The notes under the pieces: generated by a model
Seen by the model: only the letters and a program-made list of their open reading frames with translations
What the model was told of the DNA's origin: nothing
Database searches by the model: none
Translations under genes and position numbers: made by a program
Assembly (NCBI GenBank): GCA_030374805.1
Contig: JARGSG010000056.1
Location: forward strand, 124,001 to 188,000
Source of the DNA: Gracilaria gracilis
Lineage: Eukaryota; Rhodophyta; Florideophyceae; Gracilariales; Gracilariaceae
Direction of reading: 5' to 3'
DNA: 64,000 nt
Part shown: one piece after another, positions 45,073 to 55,256 of the stretch
Position numbering within the stretch: position 1 is the first letter of the stretch
Layout of the letters: the number at the start of each line of letters is the position of its first letter

Positions 45073-46116
45073 CTAAGAACCTCTCTCACCGCTGGCCCCT
45101 TCTGCCTTTCTGAGATCGGCCTGCATTGAATATAGAAACGCCCTGATGCTTTCGTACGCGTCTTTCAGACAGGAAATGTGGGAAGGGTCTGCCCCAGTCC
45201 TCACAGCCTCCTGATATTTCGTGTACGCTGCATCTGCGTTGCCAAGAACTTCCAGTAAAGAAGTAGTTCGTTGAAAAGTTGCTCGCAAAGGTTCCATTGC
45301 GCTTGATCCTTGCATAGAAGACTGAATTTCACCGGCATCCTTATGTTTCTGCTCGAACTGTTTCTTCTGTAAATTGACCTTTTCTTCGTAGCTCCCTGCC
45401 AACCGGCTCATGGACGAATTCAAACCCGTCATAGCTTCATGAATTATATCCTCACTACTAATGCGTGCTGACTTCGTTCTTTTTGATCCCATTGGAACTT
45501 TACCACCACTAGAACTTCTACGCCGTTTACCCTTTAGAAACCGCAGATCACGGCTCACACCCAAGCTGCCCCCAGCATTCCCGGGCAAAAAACGGGAGAG
45601 GGATTGGCCAACGATGTTATCCACATCTTCGTATTTCAATCCAAAAACACAGTAGGTAAGAAAGGTGCGTCTTCCGACCGCAGACAAAGACTTCGTTCTT
45701 GCATTTTTGTGGCAAAAGTCTATGAAAGGGAGTTCCCCATTGTTTCCAGAAACTTCGTAATTAGAGAGAGTCTTTGACCAGCAAGTCTTGTTTTCCCTCC
45801 ACACAGAAGCCAGTTTTTCCCCGGTCCGGAAGGCCAGAGGCGCCAAGCTGGGCACTACAACTGATATTGGGGCAGGAAACCACTCCATGGGACGAAACGC
45901 CTTATCATTGAAACGAACGGCAATTCTCTCCCAGATATCTTCTTGACGGACTCCAGCATCCTGCTGAGCCCTCGAAAGACTAGTAGGGAGGGCATAAATG
46001 TTTCTCTTAGTTTGTTCGTCGTCCCGATTTAACAAAAGCAGACGAACAAATTCGTCCTCGGAGAAGTCTGGAGTTTGGGTTTGTGTCGCCGATTTTTTTG
46101 CCACTGGTGTGGCCAC
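45073..46116 (-). CDS. Intact hypothetical protein, possibly DNA-binding
   Basis: The frame is open for 347 codons from a GTG at 46116, and continues upstream to a TAG near 46180 without an ATG, so the first exon must lie upstream. The N-terminal half has SEDEFVRLLLLNRDDEQ, EDIWERIAVRFND and ENKTCWSKTL, loosely like a SANT/Myb-type fold. A basic stretch (LKGKRRRSSSGGKV) could be a nuclear signal. The C-terminal 130 residues are coiled-coil-like. There are no breaks, unlike most of the neighbourhood. A possible splice acceptor (TGTTTTAG) lies just ahead of the open frame. It could be a host gene or an accessory gene of an element. Confidence 0.5.
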   Translation of the reverse strand: MATPVAKKSATQTQTPDFSEDEFVRLLLLNRDDEQTKRNIYALPTSLSRAQQDAGVRQEDIWERIAVRFNDKAFRPMEWFPAPISVVVPSLAPLAFRTGEKLASVWRENKTCWSKTLSNYEVSGNNGELPFIDFCHKNARTKSLSAVGRRTFLTYCVFGLKYEDVDNIVGQSLSRFLPGNAGGSLGVSRDLRFLKGKRRRSSSGGKVPMGSKRTKSARISSEDIIHEAMTGLNSSMSRLAGSYEEKVNLQKKQFEQKHKDAGEIQSSMQGSSAMEPLRATFQRTTSLLEVLGNADAAYTKYQEAVRTGADPSHISCLKDAYESIRAFLYSMQADLRKAEGASGERGS

Positions 46117-46329
46117 CGTATCTTTGACTGCAATTTGCTCATTAACTTCTTCATTACCCGCAAAGAAAAGCTCTTTCTAAAACATTGTACGTTCCGTTTC
46201 GCTTGAAAGGTTCGAAAGGAGCCTGGTTGTCGTAGGCACCGTAAGCATATCTAACCCTTTTTTCATTTGCAGATGTTTCTCGAAAGCGTCCTGTCCCAGA
46301 CTTGATAGAAGAGAATACGGAAGAATATT

Positions 46330-46641
46330 TCATTCCAGTTCTGTTCGGACATGCAGCATGGCTCGGGCGCGGCAAACATCTTTGGAGCCCGTCGCTGGAC
46401 GTCTCATTGCCTTCAACAGTACGTGCAACTCTTTTCCATTGCGAGAGCAAAAATCCCAGGCACAGTTGAGTTCTTCTTCGACGGATGCTAAACTCAACGT
46501 TTGGAATCGATTTTTCCGAGGGGTGTTGTTTTCTGCAATGACGGTGTTCGTTTGACCTGTTGGTGAAGTGATCTGGTCACAACCCAGAATGGAGTTGTGT
46601 CCTATTTCGTCGGCTTCTTCCATTTCGTCTTCGGAGTTCAT
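46330..46641 (-). CDS. Possible first exon of the 45073-46116 gene
   Basis: From ATG 46641 a frame of 103 codons reads an acidic start (MNSEDEMEEADEIG) and a helical region (ASVEEELNCAWDFCSRNGK). It lies just upstream of the minus-strand gene at 45073-46116, which lacks its own ATG and has a possible acceptor near 46181. I could not fix a donor site, so the joining is inference. Alternatively it is a separate small gene. Confidence 0.3.
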   Translation of the reverse strand: MNSEDEMEEADEIGHNSILGCDQITSPTGQTNTVIAENNTPRKNRFQTLSLASVEEELNCAWDFCSRNGKELHVLLKAMRRPATGSKDVCRARAMLHVRTELE

Positions 46642-47339
46642 GACGGGTAGTATGTGCACGACAATGATGCTGGAGTGATTACGGCGCTGTAAAACAAACA
46701 CAAGGGGTCGGTGGGAAATGTCCTGTATTTGTCTTGTCGTTAAAAACAGGGAGTGTGGGTGGGGAGAGTTTTGCGTACTTTTCTACGGCTAAAGTACAAC
46801 GAATGCAAGCTGGCACGTGGAGCACTCCTTGGGAGCGCTCCACGTACCACCTTGCATCGTCAGAGAGCGCTCCCGTGCTGCACCCTGCGCTCCATGCCAC
46901 ACCCCCACGGGGTGCGCTATAAATTACCAAGTTTGGAAATAAAAACTGCCGTAAAGCCAAAGTTTGAACATCTGCGACAGAATTGCTCCACAGGCTATTG
47001 GACAACGGTGTCCAGCTGTCGTAGTCGTCAAATAGCCCAGAGGATACTGTTGCTACCTGTGAGCGAGTGCGAGGGTCACATAATTGGACACTCCGGATAC
47101 CAAGTATCCCCCAAACGATGGGCAATCTTCGTAACGAATAGAATTCAAAACCTTCTTAGCCTAAAGATGCTTCGTACCGTGGCCCTCAGTGAATACCGCG
47201 TGGCTGTGCTGAAGGTTCTGTAATTTGTGTCAGCGGTCGTGGTGGTGGTCAGTGAATACCACGTGGCTGTGCTGAAGGTTCTGTAATTTGGGTTAGTGTG
47301 AATTTTTTATCTCTGTAAGTTATGGTCAAGATTGGTTTG
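46642..47339. other. Spacer with inverted and tandem repeats
   Basis: No gene is recognised. It has a hairpin around 46815-46850 (CACGTGGAGC facing GCGCTCCACG) and the two-copy tandem repeat listed separately. Confidence 0.4.
47187..47290 (+). repeat. Two-copy tandem repeat, 63-base period
   Basis: A 41-base unit beginning CAGTGAATACC and ending CTGTAATTTG occurs at 47187-47227 and 47250-47290 with about one mismatch. The function is unknown. Confidence 0.8.
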
Positions 47340-47510
47340 GGTCGAAGGTCTCTGTGACATCCCCTCCGGCTCTTGAGCGCGTTGTTCTTCAGTACACTGC
47401 GGCGGCCATTAATCACCGCAGGTTAGCACCGGCCCTGCTAGGGTCAAACGCTCTGCACACTGCTTTGTAGCTGTAGGGCCCTTTGCAACAAAAAATAAAT
47501 TGCTTTCGTT
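47340..47510 (+). mobile_element. 3' remnant of a second REL-type LINE copy
   Basis: The plus strand near 47372-47445 encodes LERVVLQYTAAAINHRRL, close to LERTVLQYTAAAVNQRRL at the C-terminus of the LINE ORF2 at 31493. It is followed by an AATAAA near 47494. Only the last 30 or so codons are recognisable, as in a 5'-truncated LINE. It lies directly left of the Mutator-like element, which may have inserted into its 3' flank. Confidence 0.65.
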
Positions 47511-47549
47511 CGTGTAACAACGGTAGACATCGTACTGCGTCCCATGTAC

Positions 47550-47559
47550 AGTAGGCTCT
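47550..47559 (+). repeat. Target-site duplication of the Mutator-like element, left
   Basis: AGTAGGCTCT, repeated in the same orientation at 55247-55256 just outside the right terminal repeat. Ten bases is within the 8-11 range usual for Mutator-like elements. Confidence 0.75.
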
Positions 47560-47560
47560 G

Positions 47561-47792
47561 GCTCCGACCGAATCGACACGAAGTAGGTGACGTAAACCCT
47601 TGAGGCCAATGAGCGCGAATTGACTCAACTAGCCGTCCATATTTATATAGCCCGTTATTGATGATTTTCTCTCGCCCAGCCAGCTCCTTTAATTCATCTT
47701 ATCTACCTATAGCATCGTACTGACTCTACTGGTGACCCCATCCACGCATTACAACGAGCCAAGTCAAGAAGCATATGCGCTCATAGACGTCA
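47561..47792 (+). repeat. Left terminal inverted repeat of the Mutator-like element
   Basis: Begins GCTCCGACCGAATCGACACG and matches the reverse complement of 55016-55246 through CATATGCGCTCATAGAC, with scattered differences (about 85-90 percent by eye). Confidence 0.85.
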
Positions 47793-48020
47793 GTTAGTGT
47801 AGTTGTGTAGAATACGATCTGCGACACTAAAGCGCACCAAAAATGGAAAAGTGTTACACATATACACCACCGATCTATCGTCTGAGATGATGAGCATCTC
47901 CGAGATACGTTCTACGTTCCCTGCTTGCTAGAAGACGCACTCATCCAACTTTGTCTCACTCAACAACATCTACTAAGTGATGTCTGTTTGTCATTGTAAG
48001 TTTTACTCTGTCCAAATCAA

Positions 48021-49763
48021 TTGCCCAACACTGCGCCAATTGAGAAACAAGAAACTGGCTTTCTCTTGACATCCCAACCAGCAAACCAACACTCTCATAT
48101 TGATCACGTGGTCAAAGAAGATGATAGCGTACGACTGTCCAAATTGTGTCGCAGATTCTATAAAAATCTCGAACAATATGGGAGAATGAGTTTCGCAAAC
48201 TGTCCAAATTTGTTTTAAGTGATACACAAACATATGTATAACATCGTGGTTGGAGAAGAAAAATATGCGGCTGAGGAGCTACTCAGGCCGTCATCATTTA
48301 TTCATTGCTGTGCAAAACGATCGCAGCTTTGTTCGGAGCTTATAATCGCCGCGATTTTGGATAGGAAACCGCTACTTGGGGTTTCCATTTGTCCCTGTGA
48401 CACTGGAAACTCTATTGTGAGCTACACAAGGCAACTACGCGTATCTAGTAACAAAGAAGAAGAGCGAAAACTGATTATGGAGAAACTCAAAAATTCGTTT
48501 ACGAGAAGTTCCAATGGAAAACAAGAAGATATCCACACGTTTCTGGTCCCAATCAATATCAATGAAGATCATTGAGGTATTCTTATTGGTATGAAGAATC
48601 CCGGAATGGGACGTAGTCGTCAACAACGCCCCACAATATTCTTTGGGGATAGTCTACGATATAGATCTCCGAAAGACGCATTGCAACTATTCAAGGAGGC
48701 ATTTGAAGAGTTGTTTCTTGGTGGCCAGGAAGCTGTTCTAGCGCGAAAGAACTACATTCTGGACATTCTTGGATTCAAGACACAACAAGATGGGTTCAGC
48801 TGCGGTGCTTACGTTATTGCTGCAGCCACCGAGCTTGCTGGCGATACTGGCTTCGCTCCAAAAGCCACCTATCGCTCTGGGTATGACTCGGAACTTTCAG
48901 AGCATTACCGATGGATGGCCATCCGTACTCGAATTGATCAAACGGTAATGGCTTCAGCATTTTTCAAGAAAGATAATGTCTCGGAGACAATGGTTGGAAG
49001 GTTTCGGCTTCATAATCGAAAGGATTACCTTGATTTGCGAGATTGACGCAGAACACGTCCCAAGCGGCAACGAAACGAGATTGAGTATCTACCGGAGCTC
49101 TGTTCTACCCATGAAAATACATTGCATCGAACCAGTCGTACGGGAGGCGAGACGAAAGCGCTTGAAGACCAGCCGCACAGCACGGTAAGGGCTACAGTGA
49201 TGGATCTTTTGAATGGAAGGAGCAACAAAGTACATCTTTTAAATTCTAGTTTACCCCCAATCCCTCCACGGATACCAAAGCGGAGCATTCGTTTCGAAGA
49301 CAGCTATAAAGCTGTCAATGGAGTTATCTCGGAATTGCTCGATAGCGTTTATAAGTTTGTGGCGGCGAGACTCGATATTCCTGGTGCTTGCTTGGACGAT
49401 ACGCGTGAGACGAAAGTGATAAACTCTCAAAATGAGAACGATGAGGATGTATGTTACGGTCATGCACGAGATAAATCTCGTACAGGAGTTTATCTGGACG
49501 GAGAGGTGGAGGATTTATTACTTCTTGTGTCCAACTTCACCCGTATTGGAGGCTTTACGTACAACCTACACTACTGCAGACTTGCTCAACGGAAATCAAA
49601 GGTTCCAAGAGTTGCGAAGGCCCGTTTCCGATGTGCAGGGAACACTACGTTCTCCTCTTCATCGAAGATAATGGCAGTTCTTCCAAGTATTACCTCCAAT
49701 TGGACCGTTAATGCTGATCTCAATCATTCTCACGACTCGAAAACTTTCTCGGAACCCCTATAA
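48021..49763 (+). pseudogene. Ulp1-like (C48) cysteine peptidase gene of the MULE
   Basis: A single register of 581 codons is interrupted only by TAA 48216, TGA 48573 and TGA 49044. Catalytic features in order are: His in VPININEDH near 48560, followed by the TGA where the family has Trp (TGG to TGA); Asp in FFGDSLRY near 48645; and Gln and Cys in KTQQDGFSCGAYV near 48785-48815, the H-D-Q-C order of SUMO-protease folds. After the peptidase come a basic cluster (RRTRPKRQRNE) and a C-terminal block with Cys and a NHSHD motif, like the zinc region of MULE proteins. Host SENPs lack this context between MULE terminal repeats. Its role in transposition is unproven. Confidence 0.75.
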
Positions 49764-50215
49764 GAAATTTTTGGAGAAAGAGGAGTCCAATTTGAGGGTG
49801 GGCGGCACTTGTGGAGGATACGTGGATGCCAAACGGACTTCATATTGAGTGCACGCAATCTGCGTTTGCAGCTTAATTTCGTGGTGTCCAATTGGAGGAC
49901 GCTTGCTAAGCGGATTGAACGCATATGGAGTGCAAACGATACATATTGCACTCTTTCTGCGCCCACATTGTTCGTAGTCTGCCCCCCGCAATGTCCAGGT
50001 GCACTCCACGCGCACTCACAATAATGAAATAAACTATTAAAAAAATTAATCTGCCCTGACAAGAGTGTCCATTTGGAGCGCGAACGGCGTATAGATCGAG
50101 TGCAGGTGGATGCTGAACTCTGCAAAAGATGCGCTCCACTTGCACTCACGAAAATGAAAAAATTTCTTGTAGGGAACGTGAGGTGTTGAAACGGTATAAT
50201 ACGCTTAAAAGAAAC
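49764..50215. other. Intergenic part of the MULE with a degenerate repeat
   Basis: Two loosely similar stretches, each ending in a GCACTCAC-plus-AATGAAA pattern (near 50008-50035 and 50142-50160), suggest an old internal duplication. This may be the promoter area of the transposase gene. Confidence 0.35.
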
Positions 50216-53151
50216 ATGTCAGAGCGCATGAAGGAGTGGAAATCAAGTCATCCAGATAAGCCGATGAAGTTTTGGGAATCATTGAAGAGAAATTGTGTAC
50301 CTGACAAGACGAGAACGCCAAAGGTTCTTGGTTGTGGCCCAAGCTATACATTATTTGAGGACGGAGTTCGTGTTCAATTTCAAACAGATTGGGGATCAGC
50401 TGGGCTCCTTCATACTCCTTTCTCGACATCTTCAGGAGGCCGACAGGGAGTGGGGACTCCTCCATTGCCGCGTGGACCCGTCGCATATCCTTCTGATGCT
50501 CGCGGAATTGCAGCTCCGGTGGGAACTCGCGGCGTTCTGCATGTGGTGGGCGAAAGCGACGTCGATGTTATTAGCGCATCGAAGGGAGCCCATGAAAGTG
50601 TGGACGAGTGTTACGTTGGGGGTGACGTAACAATTAATCACGAGAATGTTACCTACCTAGAAGCTGTTGAGGGGGATGGAAAGAAAGAAAGTTACGTCAT
50701 GGGTGACGTAAAGATCGGAAGTGACGCCGTTTCCGGCGTAGAACCTGGCACGGGTGACGGGGAGGCTAGAACGAACACCACGTCTGACGTTAAGGCTGGC
50801 CCCTGCACCAAATGGCAAGGAAATGCTATAAAGAACTCTTTATTTGACAAGGCGTTCTCGGTTAAAGGAGAGCAACCGATCACTTCCGCGGGACCCGACC
50901 TGCAGTTTAATCAGGTAGAGAAGAAACGCTTCGCGGTTGCTCTATCTACCGAGGATAACGTCCCTTTGCAGGCCAGTGAATCTGATGGAGAAAAAGATTG
51001 CGTCGAGGAAACTGACACAGGCTCAGAGTTAATAGAACAGTTTTGGTTCTTGGATGAGAGCGAAGACGTCCCTCTCGAGCTGCTTCGACCTCACGAGGAG
51101 AATCGAGAGCAGGAAATGACCGACAGTGAATCGCCGGCAAACAGTTCTGTTGTTAACGAGTCAGAGGAAGAATTGAAGATAGGCAGTGTCGCAGACTCGA
51201 ACGACAGCCTTGAGGTTGATGAGGTCTTCAAAGCCGCTTTCATAGCGTTTCTCGGAAGTTTGGAGGTGAATGCGCCTGGCAGGCACGTTATGAAAGAGGT
51301 GCAATATATGACCGAGTGCCTTGGGTTTCAACTACGGTGTAGGACGTCCATTTTTATCGGCGAGAAGGAGAGAGAAACGGATGGTGAGATATCGGAGGAC
51401 CTTCGCGTTCTGAAGAAATGTGTCATGAAATGCAAATGGCATGGCCGACAAAAGAAGAGGGAGGTTTGTAGCTTCTCTTTGACCGTGAAAACAATGCTCT
51501 CAGGAAACGATGCGAAGGCGAGGTTCCATTTGGCTGACTTTCGTGACGCCAACCATTCTCATCCGCCCGAGACGTGCAAGCTTGGAGTTCGCCATTTGCC
51601 ATTGAAAATGCAAAGTGGAGCTAATCATTTGAAAAACAACTTGAATCTATCTCTTGGAGATACAATTGCTGTATTGGAAGACAAGTATAATATAGCAATC
51701 AACCCAAAGTCAGTGAGGCAGATGCTTGGTTATGACAGGTCAGTAACGCATCCGAAAGAATTGGAGTGCACAAAGCTTTTAGAGCACCTTAAAACTCTGA
51801 ATGAAGAGAACCCAGCTAATCAGTTCTCGTTTACATGTGACCTCCAAGGTCGTCTGACCTCTGTGTTTTGGGCATTCAGCGAGTAGATTGAGGACTACAA
51901 GATGTACGGAGTCCTACCTGGGGTTTCAATTGATTGCAGGGCTGTAGCGAATCGTTACGGTCTCCCTCTGCTCGCCATCAACGGAAGAGCAAATGATGGC
52001 TGCAATCTCACATTCTTTATGGGTCTGATGAGCCGTGAGACTGAAGCTGACTTCGTGGATGCCTCAACCGTTTCAAATCGATGATACCCATATCTCCAGC
52101 GCTCATAGCCATGGACCAGAGCGCAGCATGCATAGCCGCAACGGAGAGGGTGTTCCAAGAGGCATTCATAGTTCTGGATGAATGGCACCTAAACCAGAAC
52201 CAGATCAAGAATGTCACTGCTTGGTGTGCGAAAATTGGGCGGGTTCAGTGGTGTGATGACATGTCGAGAGACCTCTTTAATATACGAAGAGCTCGAACAG
52301 TTTCTATTTTTGTAGAACACCGAAATAGCTTCGAACAGAGATACTTTCATGGCTTTGCAGAAGACATACCGGTACGGTATCGCTATTTATATGTGCACCG
52401 ACCGCAACTCTTGGTTGCCTGTTTCTGCTACATGGCAGTGCCGAGAACATATCTGTTTCAAGGAACGGGATAAACCGAGTCGTCGAACTCCGGATTTCGA
52501 GCTCACATATTTTCCAAGAAGGTCCCTTTCGCCCAGATACCAATGAAAATGAAGTCATTAACGATGAAACGCCTAGCAAAACGCAGTGAAGCCCGTGTGA
52601 GAGCCCTGTATCCATTGAGCTCGAATTATAGAGCCATTCGCAATTGTGGACTTCCTCTCCCGCCCGAGATCATTGATGAGCTCATCACAGAGTTCACCAA
52701 CTACTCTCTCATGAAGTTCAAAGAACTGAGTATAGATCCATCATCCAATTTTGTTGTGAGGCGCGCTTCTGTGGTAACATTGGAGAATGTGAGCTGGCCT
52801 GAGCTTCTTGCCGAACAAAGAAGTTCAATTGGCTTTATCGCGTTGTTTGAACTCACGTGGAGTACTTTTCTGTTGCGAAAGATAGAAAAGACTCCCCCCG
52901 AATCACAACATCGCGACCTGAAAGTACTCTTCGCACGAAAAGAGCTAGATTTCGAAGATGGAGGAGAGAGCGAACTTCTTGTTCGTTGCGATTGCCAAAA
53001 GACAACCTCGATGGGCTTTCCCTGCCGGCACATATTCCGATGTGCAGTGGTTTATGGAGAGGAATGTAGAGCAAAACAGCACCGTGCTCGGTACCTATTT
53101 TCCTGTCTCCAGGCTCTGGACTCCCGTTGGGATGATGGCTTGTGCTGTTGA
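50216..53151 (+). pseudogene. MULE transposase (DDE and SWIM finger)
   Basis: From ATG 50216 the frame runs to TAG 51884 and continues in register to TGA 52082. A shift of register near there leads into 52081-53151, with a TAA at 52471. The N-terminal 230 residues are unplaced, then an acidic region. A FAR1/WRKY-GCM-like zinc block follows (KCVMKCKWHGRQ, then DANHSH near 51540-51560). The DDE core begins VFWAFSE, with GVSIDCRAVANRYGLPLL (first Asp) near 51930, IAMDQSAACIAA (second Asp) and LDEWHLNQNQIKN. TESSNSGFRAH follows the TAA. SWIM finger: CDCQKTTSMGFPCRHIF near 52985-53040. This matches MuDR/MULE family order. Confidence 0.8.
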
Positions 53152-53169
53152 TGATGGACCCTACATATG

Positions 53170-54062
53170 GGTGAAGTTCGGATGACTTGAAGTGAACCTT
53201 GTTAGGTGGATTGGATTATGGAACCATTGCATGGTGTTGAACACGTGGAAATTGTGTGGATTTAGTTGAGTGGAGTCACTCATGAGGCCCCTGACAGTGG
53301 GTTGGCCACGTGTGTGGATCTCAAGAAGTGTGCACTATTTTAGTAATAATATTTAGTTTAATATGCACTAGGCATATAAGCTCGGGTGATCTCACCCTGG
53401 AGCCAAAATTGTAAAGTTACCTGAGTCGTTTCTTCTTCCTGAAGTACGTGGTCTTCATCCCGAAGATTGGGCTATGAGTAGTACTGCCTACGTAGGTTCA
53501 CGCCTCACTTAGGAGAGTAACCACGACTGATCTCGGTATACTCACCCCTTACGGTCCTTTAGAAAGCTACTGTGCACCATTATCTGGCTCATTTCAATCT
53601 TTGTCCCATCATTTGGTCCTGTTCAGTTATCTTCGCCGTTATATCGGATCGTTTATTGGATATATCGTTTCCTGGTACAGGCTTTGCTTCCGCCACTGTA
53701 TAGGGTTATTTTCGGCTTTGGTTGCCGTTGTCGCTCTGCTTCGGGTCTGTTCCGCCGGTTGGCACGACCCTTGGCTCCGCTCCGGGTGTCTGTTACTTGG
53801 AGTACTCCCCCGTTTGTACGGTTTCTCTACCCCTTTTTCCCCCTTTTTTTGCACCCTTTCTTTGGGTTTTCCTGTGCTTCACTACCGATCACCGGTTCCT
53901 CATGGTTTTTACCTCTGCAGGTTCTTTCAGTACCGTCTCCGGTTTACACCTGGCTGCCACTGGGCATGCGCACGGGCAGAGGGCTCTTCTGCTGAGTTCG
54001 CCCATACAGGGAGTCGGACTCCAACATCCCATGGACGTTCCCTTTAAGGGTGTTGCTCCACA
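53170..54062 (+). repeat. Solo LTR related to the Gypsy LTRs, inserted in the MULE
   Basis: Plus-strand sequence matches the reverse complement of the Gypsy LTRs in several blocks, such as CCTTGTTAGGTG near 53195, GGGTTGGCCACGTGT near 53295, and the Arg/Ala-coding block near 53940-54000. It ends TTGCTCCACA at 54062, equivalent to the Gypsy LTR end. Divergence is clearly greater than between the two Gypsy LTRs, so it is an older or different subfamily copy in the opposite orientation. No internal domain follows, hence a solo LTR. The left edge is approximate. Confidence 0.7.
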
Positions 54063-54825
54063 AGGAACAGGTCAAACAGCCAGCTCTGAAGGAAGTGCTC
54101 GACGATTACATAGAGCTGGAAAGCTTCTTTGATCCATACTGGAAAACAAACAAGGAATAAGATAACATCAGCATGGTTTGCACACTCCGCGAGCAGTCGG
54201 GATGTGTTAACATATGGACTCTGACTGCCAGACTCAAATCCATCAGTAGTGGAGCCAATAAAGATGACATCGATGGTCAGGTGGCGTGTTTAGTCACGAA
54301 TGGAGCGGAAAAAGAAGTTCACACGTACTATAAATGGGCAGACAGGAGAGCTTTATTTGATCAATTCAACAAACTGGCTGAAAACCTCGGATCCGTTGGT
54401 TATGAAGCAGCACAAAATTACATCAAGGCTGGCATTCAATCACTCACGGCTGGAAATATGTCATCTTTATCGTGTCTAAAAGAATTAAGGCTGACCAGAG
54501 TGCTTCAGACAAGCGATAAAAGGCTTTCGTTTTCGACCTAGAACGAAGAAGTTGATTTGTCTGTTGTTTGATTGCCTAACAAGGCCTGCGCTCGCATAAA
54601 AAGAGGAAACGGAGTTTTACGGAAAAGTTTGCCGCAAAGAAGCAGCAAACGAAAGAGAAGAAAGCAAAAAAGAATGCCTTTGCAAGTACTGATGTTTCTA
54701 GGTTGCAATCACAATCATGCCAAAGGACTGAAAACCAATTGGCATCCACAGTGGAAGTCCCAAGAGGAATTATAGATGTAACCATAAGGAGAGGTCTAGA
54801 CGTAGTAGAAAAGTCAAGTTGTTAG
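54063..54825 (+). pseudogene. C-terminal part of the MULE transposase beyond the LTR
   Basis: Plus-strand frames 54173-54541 (helical, with YEAAQNYIKAGIQSL and LKELRLTR) and a Lys/Gln-rich frame of about 75 codons ending near 54823 (FTEKFAAKKQQTKEKKAKK, then VPRGIIDVTIRRGLD) lie between the solo LTR and the right terminal repeat. Their position and strand suggest the transposase tail. No domain is recognisable. Confidence 0.4.
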
Positions 54826-55015
54826 TTTGTGAGTGTTTGGATGATCTGTAAATGAAAATGTACCACTGGGATACCAGCTGTTAAAAACTCCCAAGTTGTT
54901 CCACACATGATTGTTTATCATGAATACGGAGAAGGAAGAGCACTACAAAGACGTTAAAAAACAGGAATGCACTATCCCGTTGCCCGTGGTTGTCGTAGTT
55001 TGAAAAGCGCGCCAT

Positions 55016-55246
55016 GAAGTCTATGAGCGCATATGCTTCTTGACGGAGCTCGTTGTAATGGGTGGATGGGGTCAATAGTAGAGTCAGTACGATGCTATAG
55101 GGGGATAGGATGAATTAAAGGAGCTGGTTGGCCGAGAGAAAACCATCAATAACGCGCTATATAAGTGTGGAAGGCTAGTTGAGTCAGTTCCCGCTCATTG
55201 GCCTCAAGGGTTTACGTCACCTACGTCGTGTCGATTCGGCCGGGGC
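55016..55246 (-). repeat. Right terminal inverted repeat of the Mutator-like element
   Basis: Inverted match of 47561-47792, ending CGATTCGGCCGGGGC before the target duplication at 55247. Confidence 0.85.
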
Positions 55247-55256
55247 AGTAGGCTCT
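55247..55256 (+). repeat. Target-site duplication of the Mutator-like element, right
   Basis: AGTAGGCTCT, same orientation as 47550-47559. Confidence 0.75.

Larger units (their letters stand above)
47561..55246 (+). mobile_element. Mutator-like element with long TIRs, Ulp1 peptidase and transposase genes
   Basis: A 7.7 kb DNA transposon bounded by terminal inverted repeats of about 230 bases (47561-47792 and 55016-55246) and a 10-base target duplication (AGTAGGCTCT). Two genes lie on the plus strand: a Ulp1/C48 cysteine peptidase (48021-49763) and a MULE transposase with SWIM finger (50216 onward). A solo LTR of a Gypsy relative sits inside near 53170-54062. Plant MULEs with Ulp1-like genes are known (KI-MULE, Kaonashi); a red-algal counterpart is not known to me. 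Genes are broken mainly by stops, with at least one frameshift in the transposase. Confidence 0.85.

Noticed and set aside
48591-49046. Ulp1 domain considered as a host SUMO protease (SENP) gene
   Set aside because: It sits between matched MULE terminal repeats on the same strand as the MULE transposase, and shares its style of decay.
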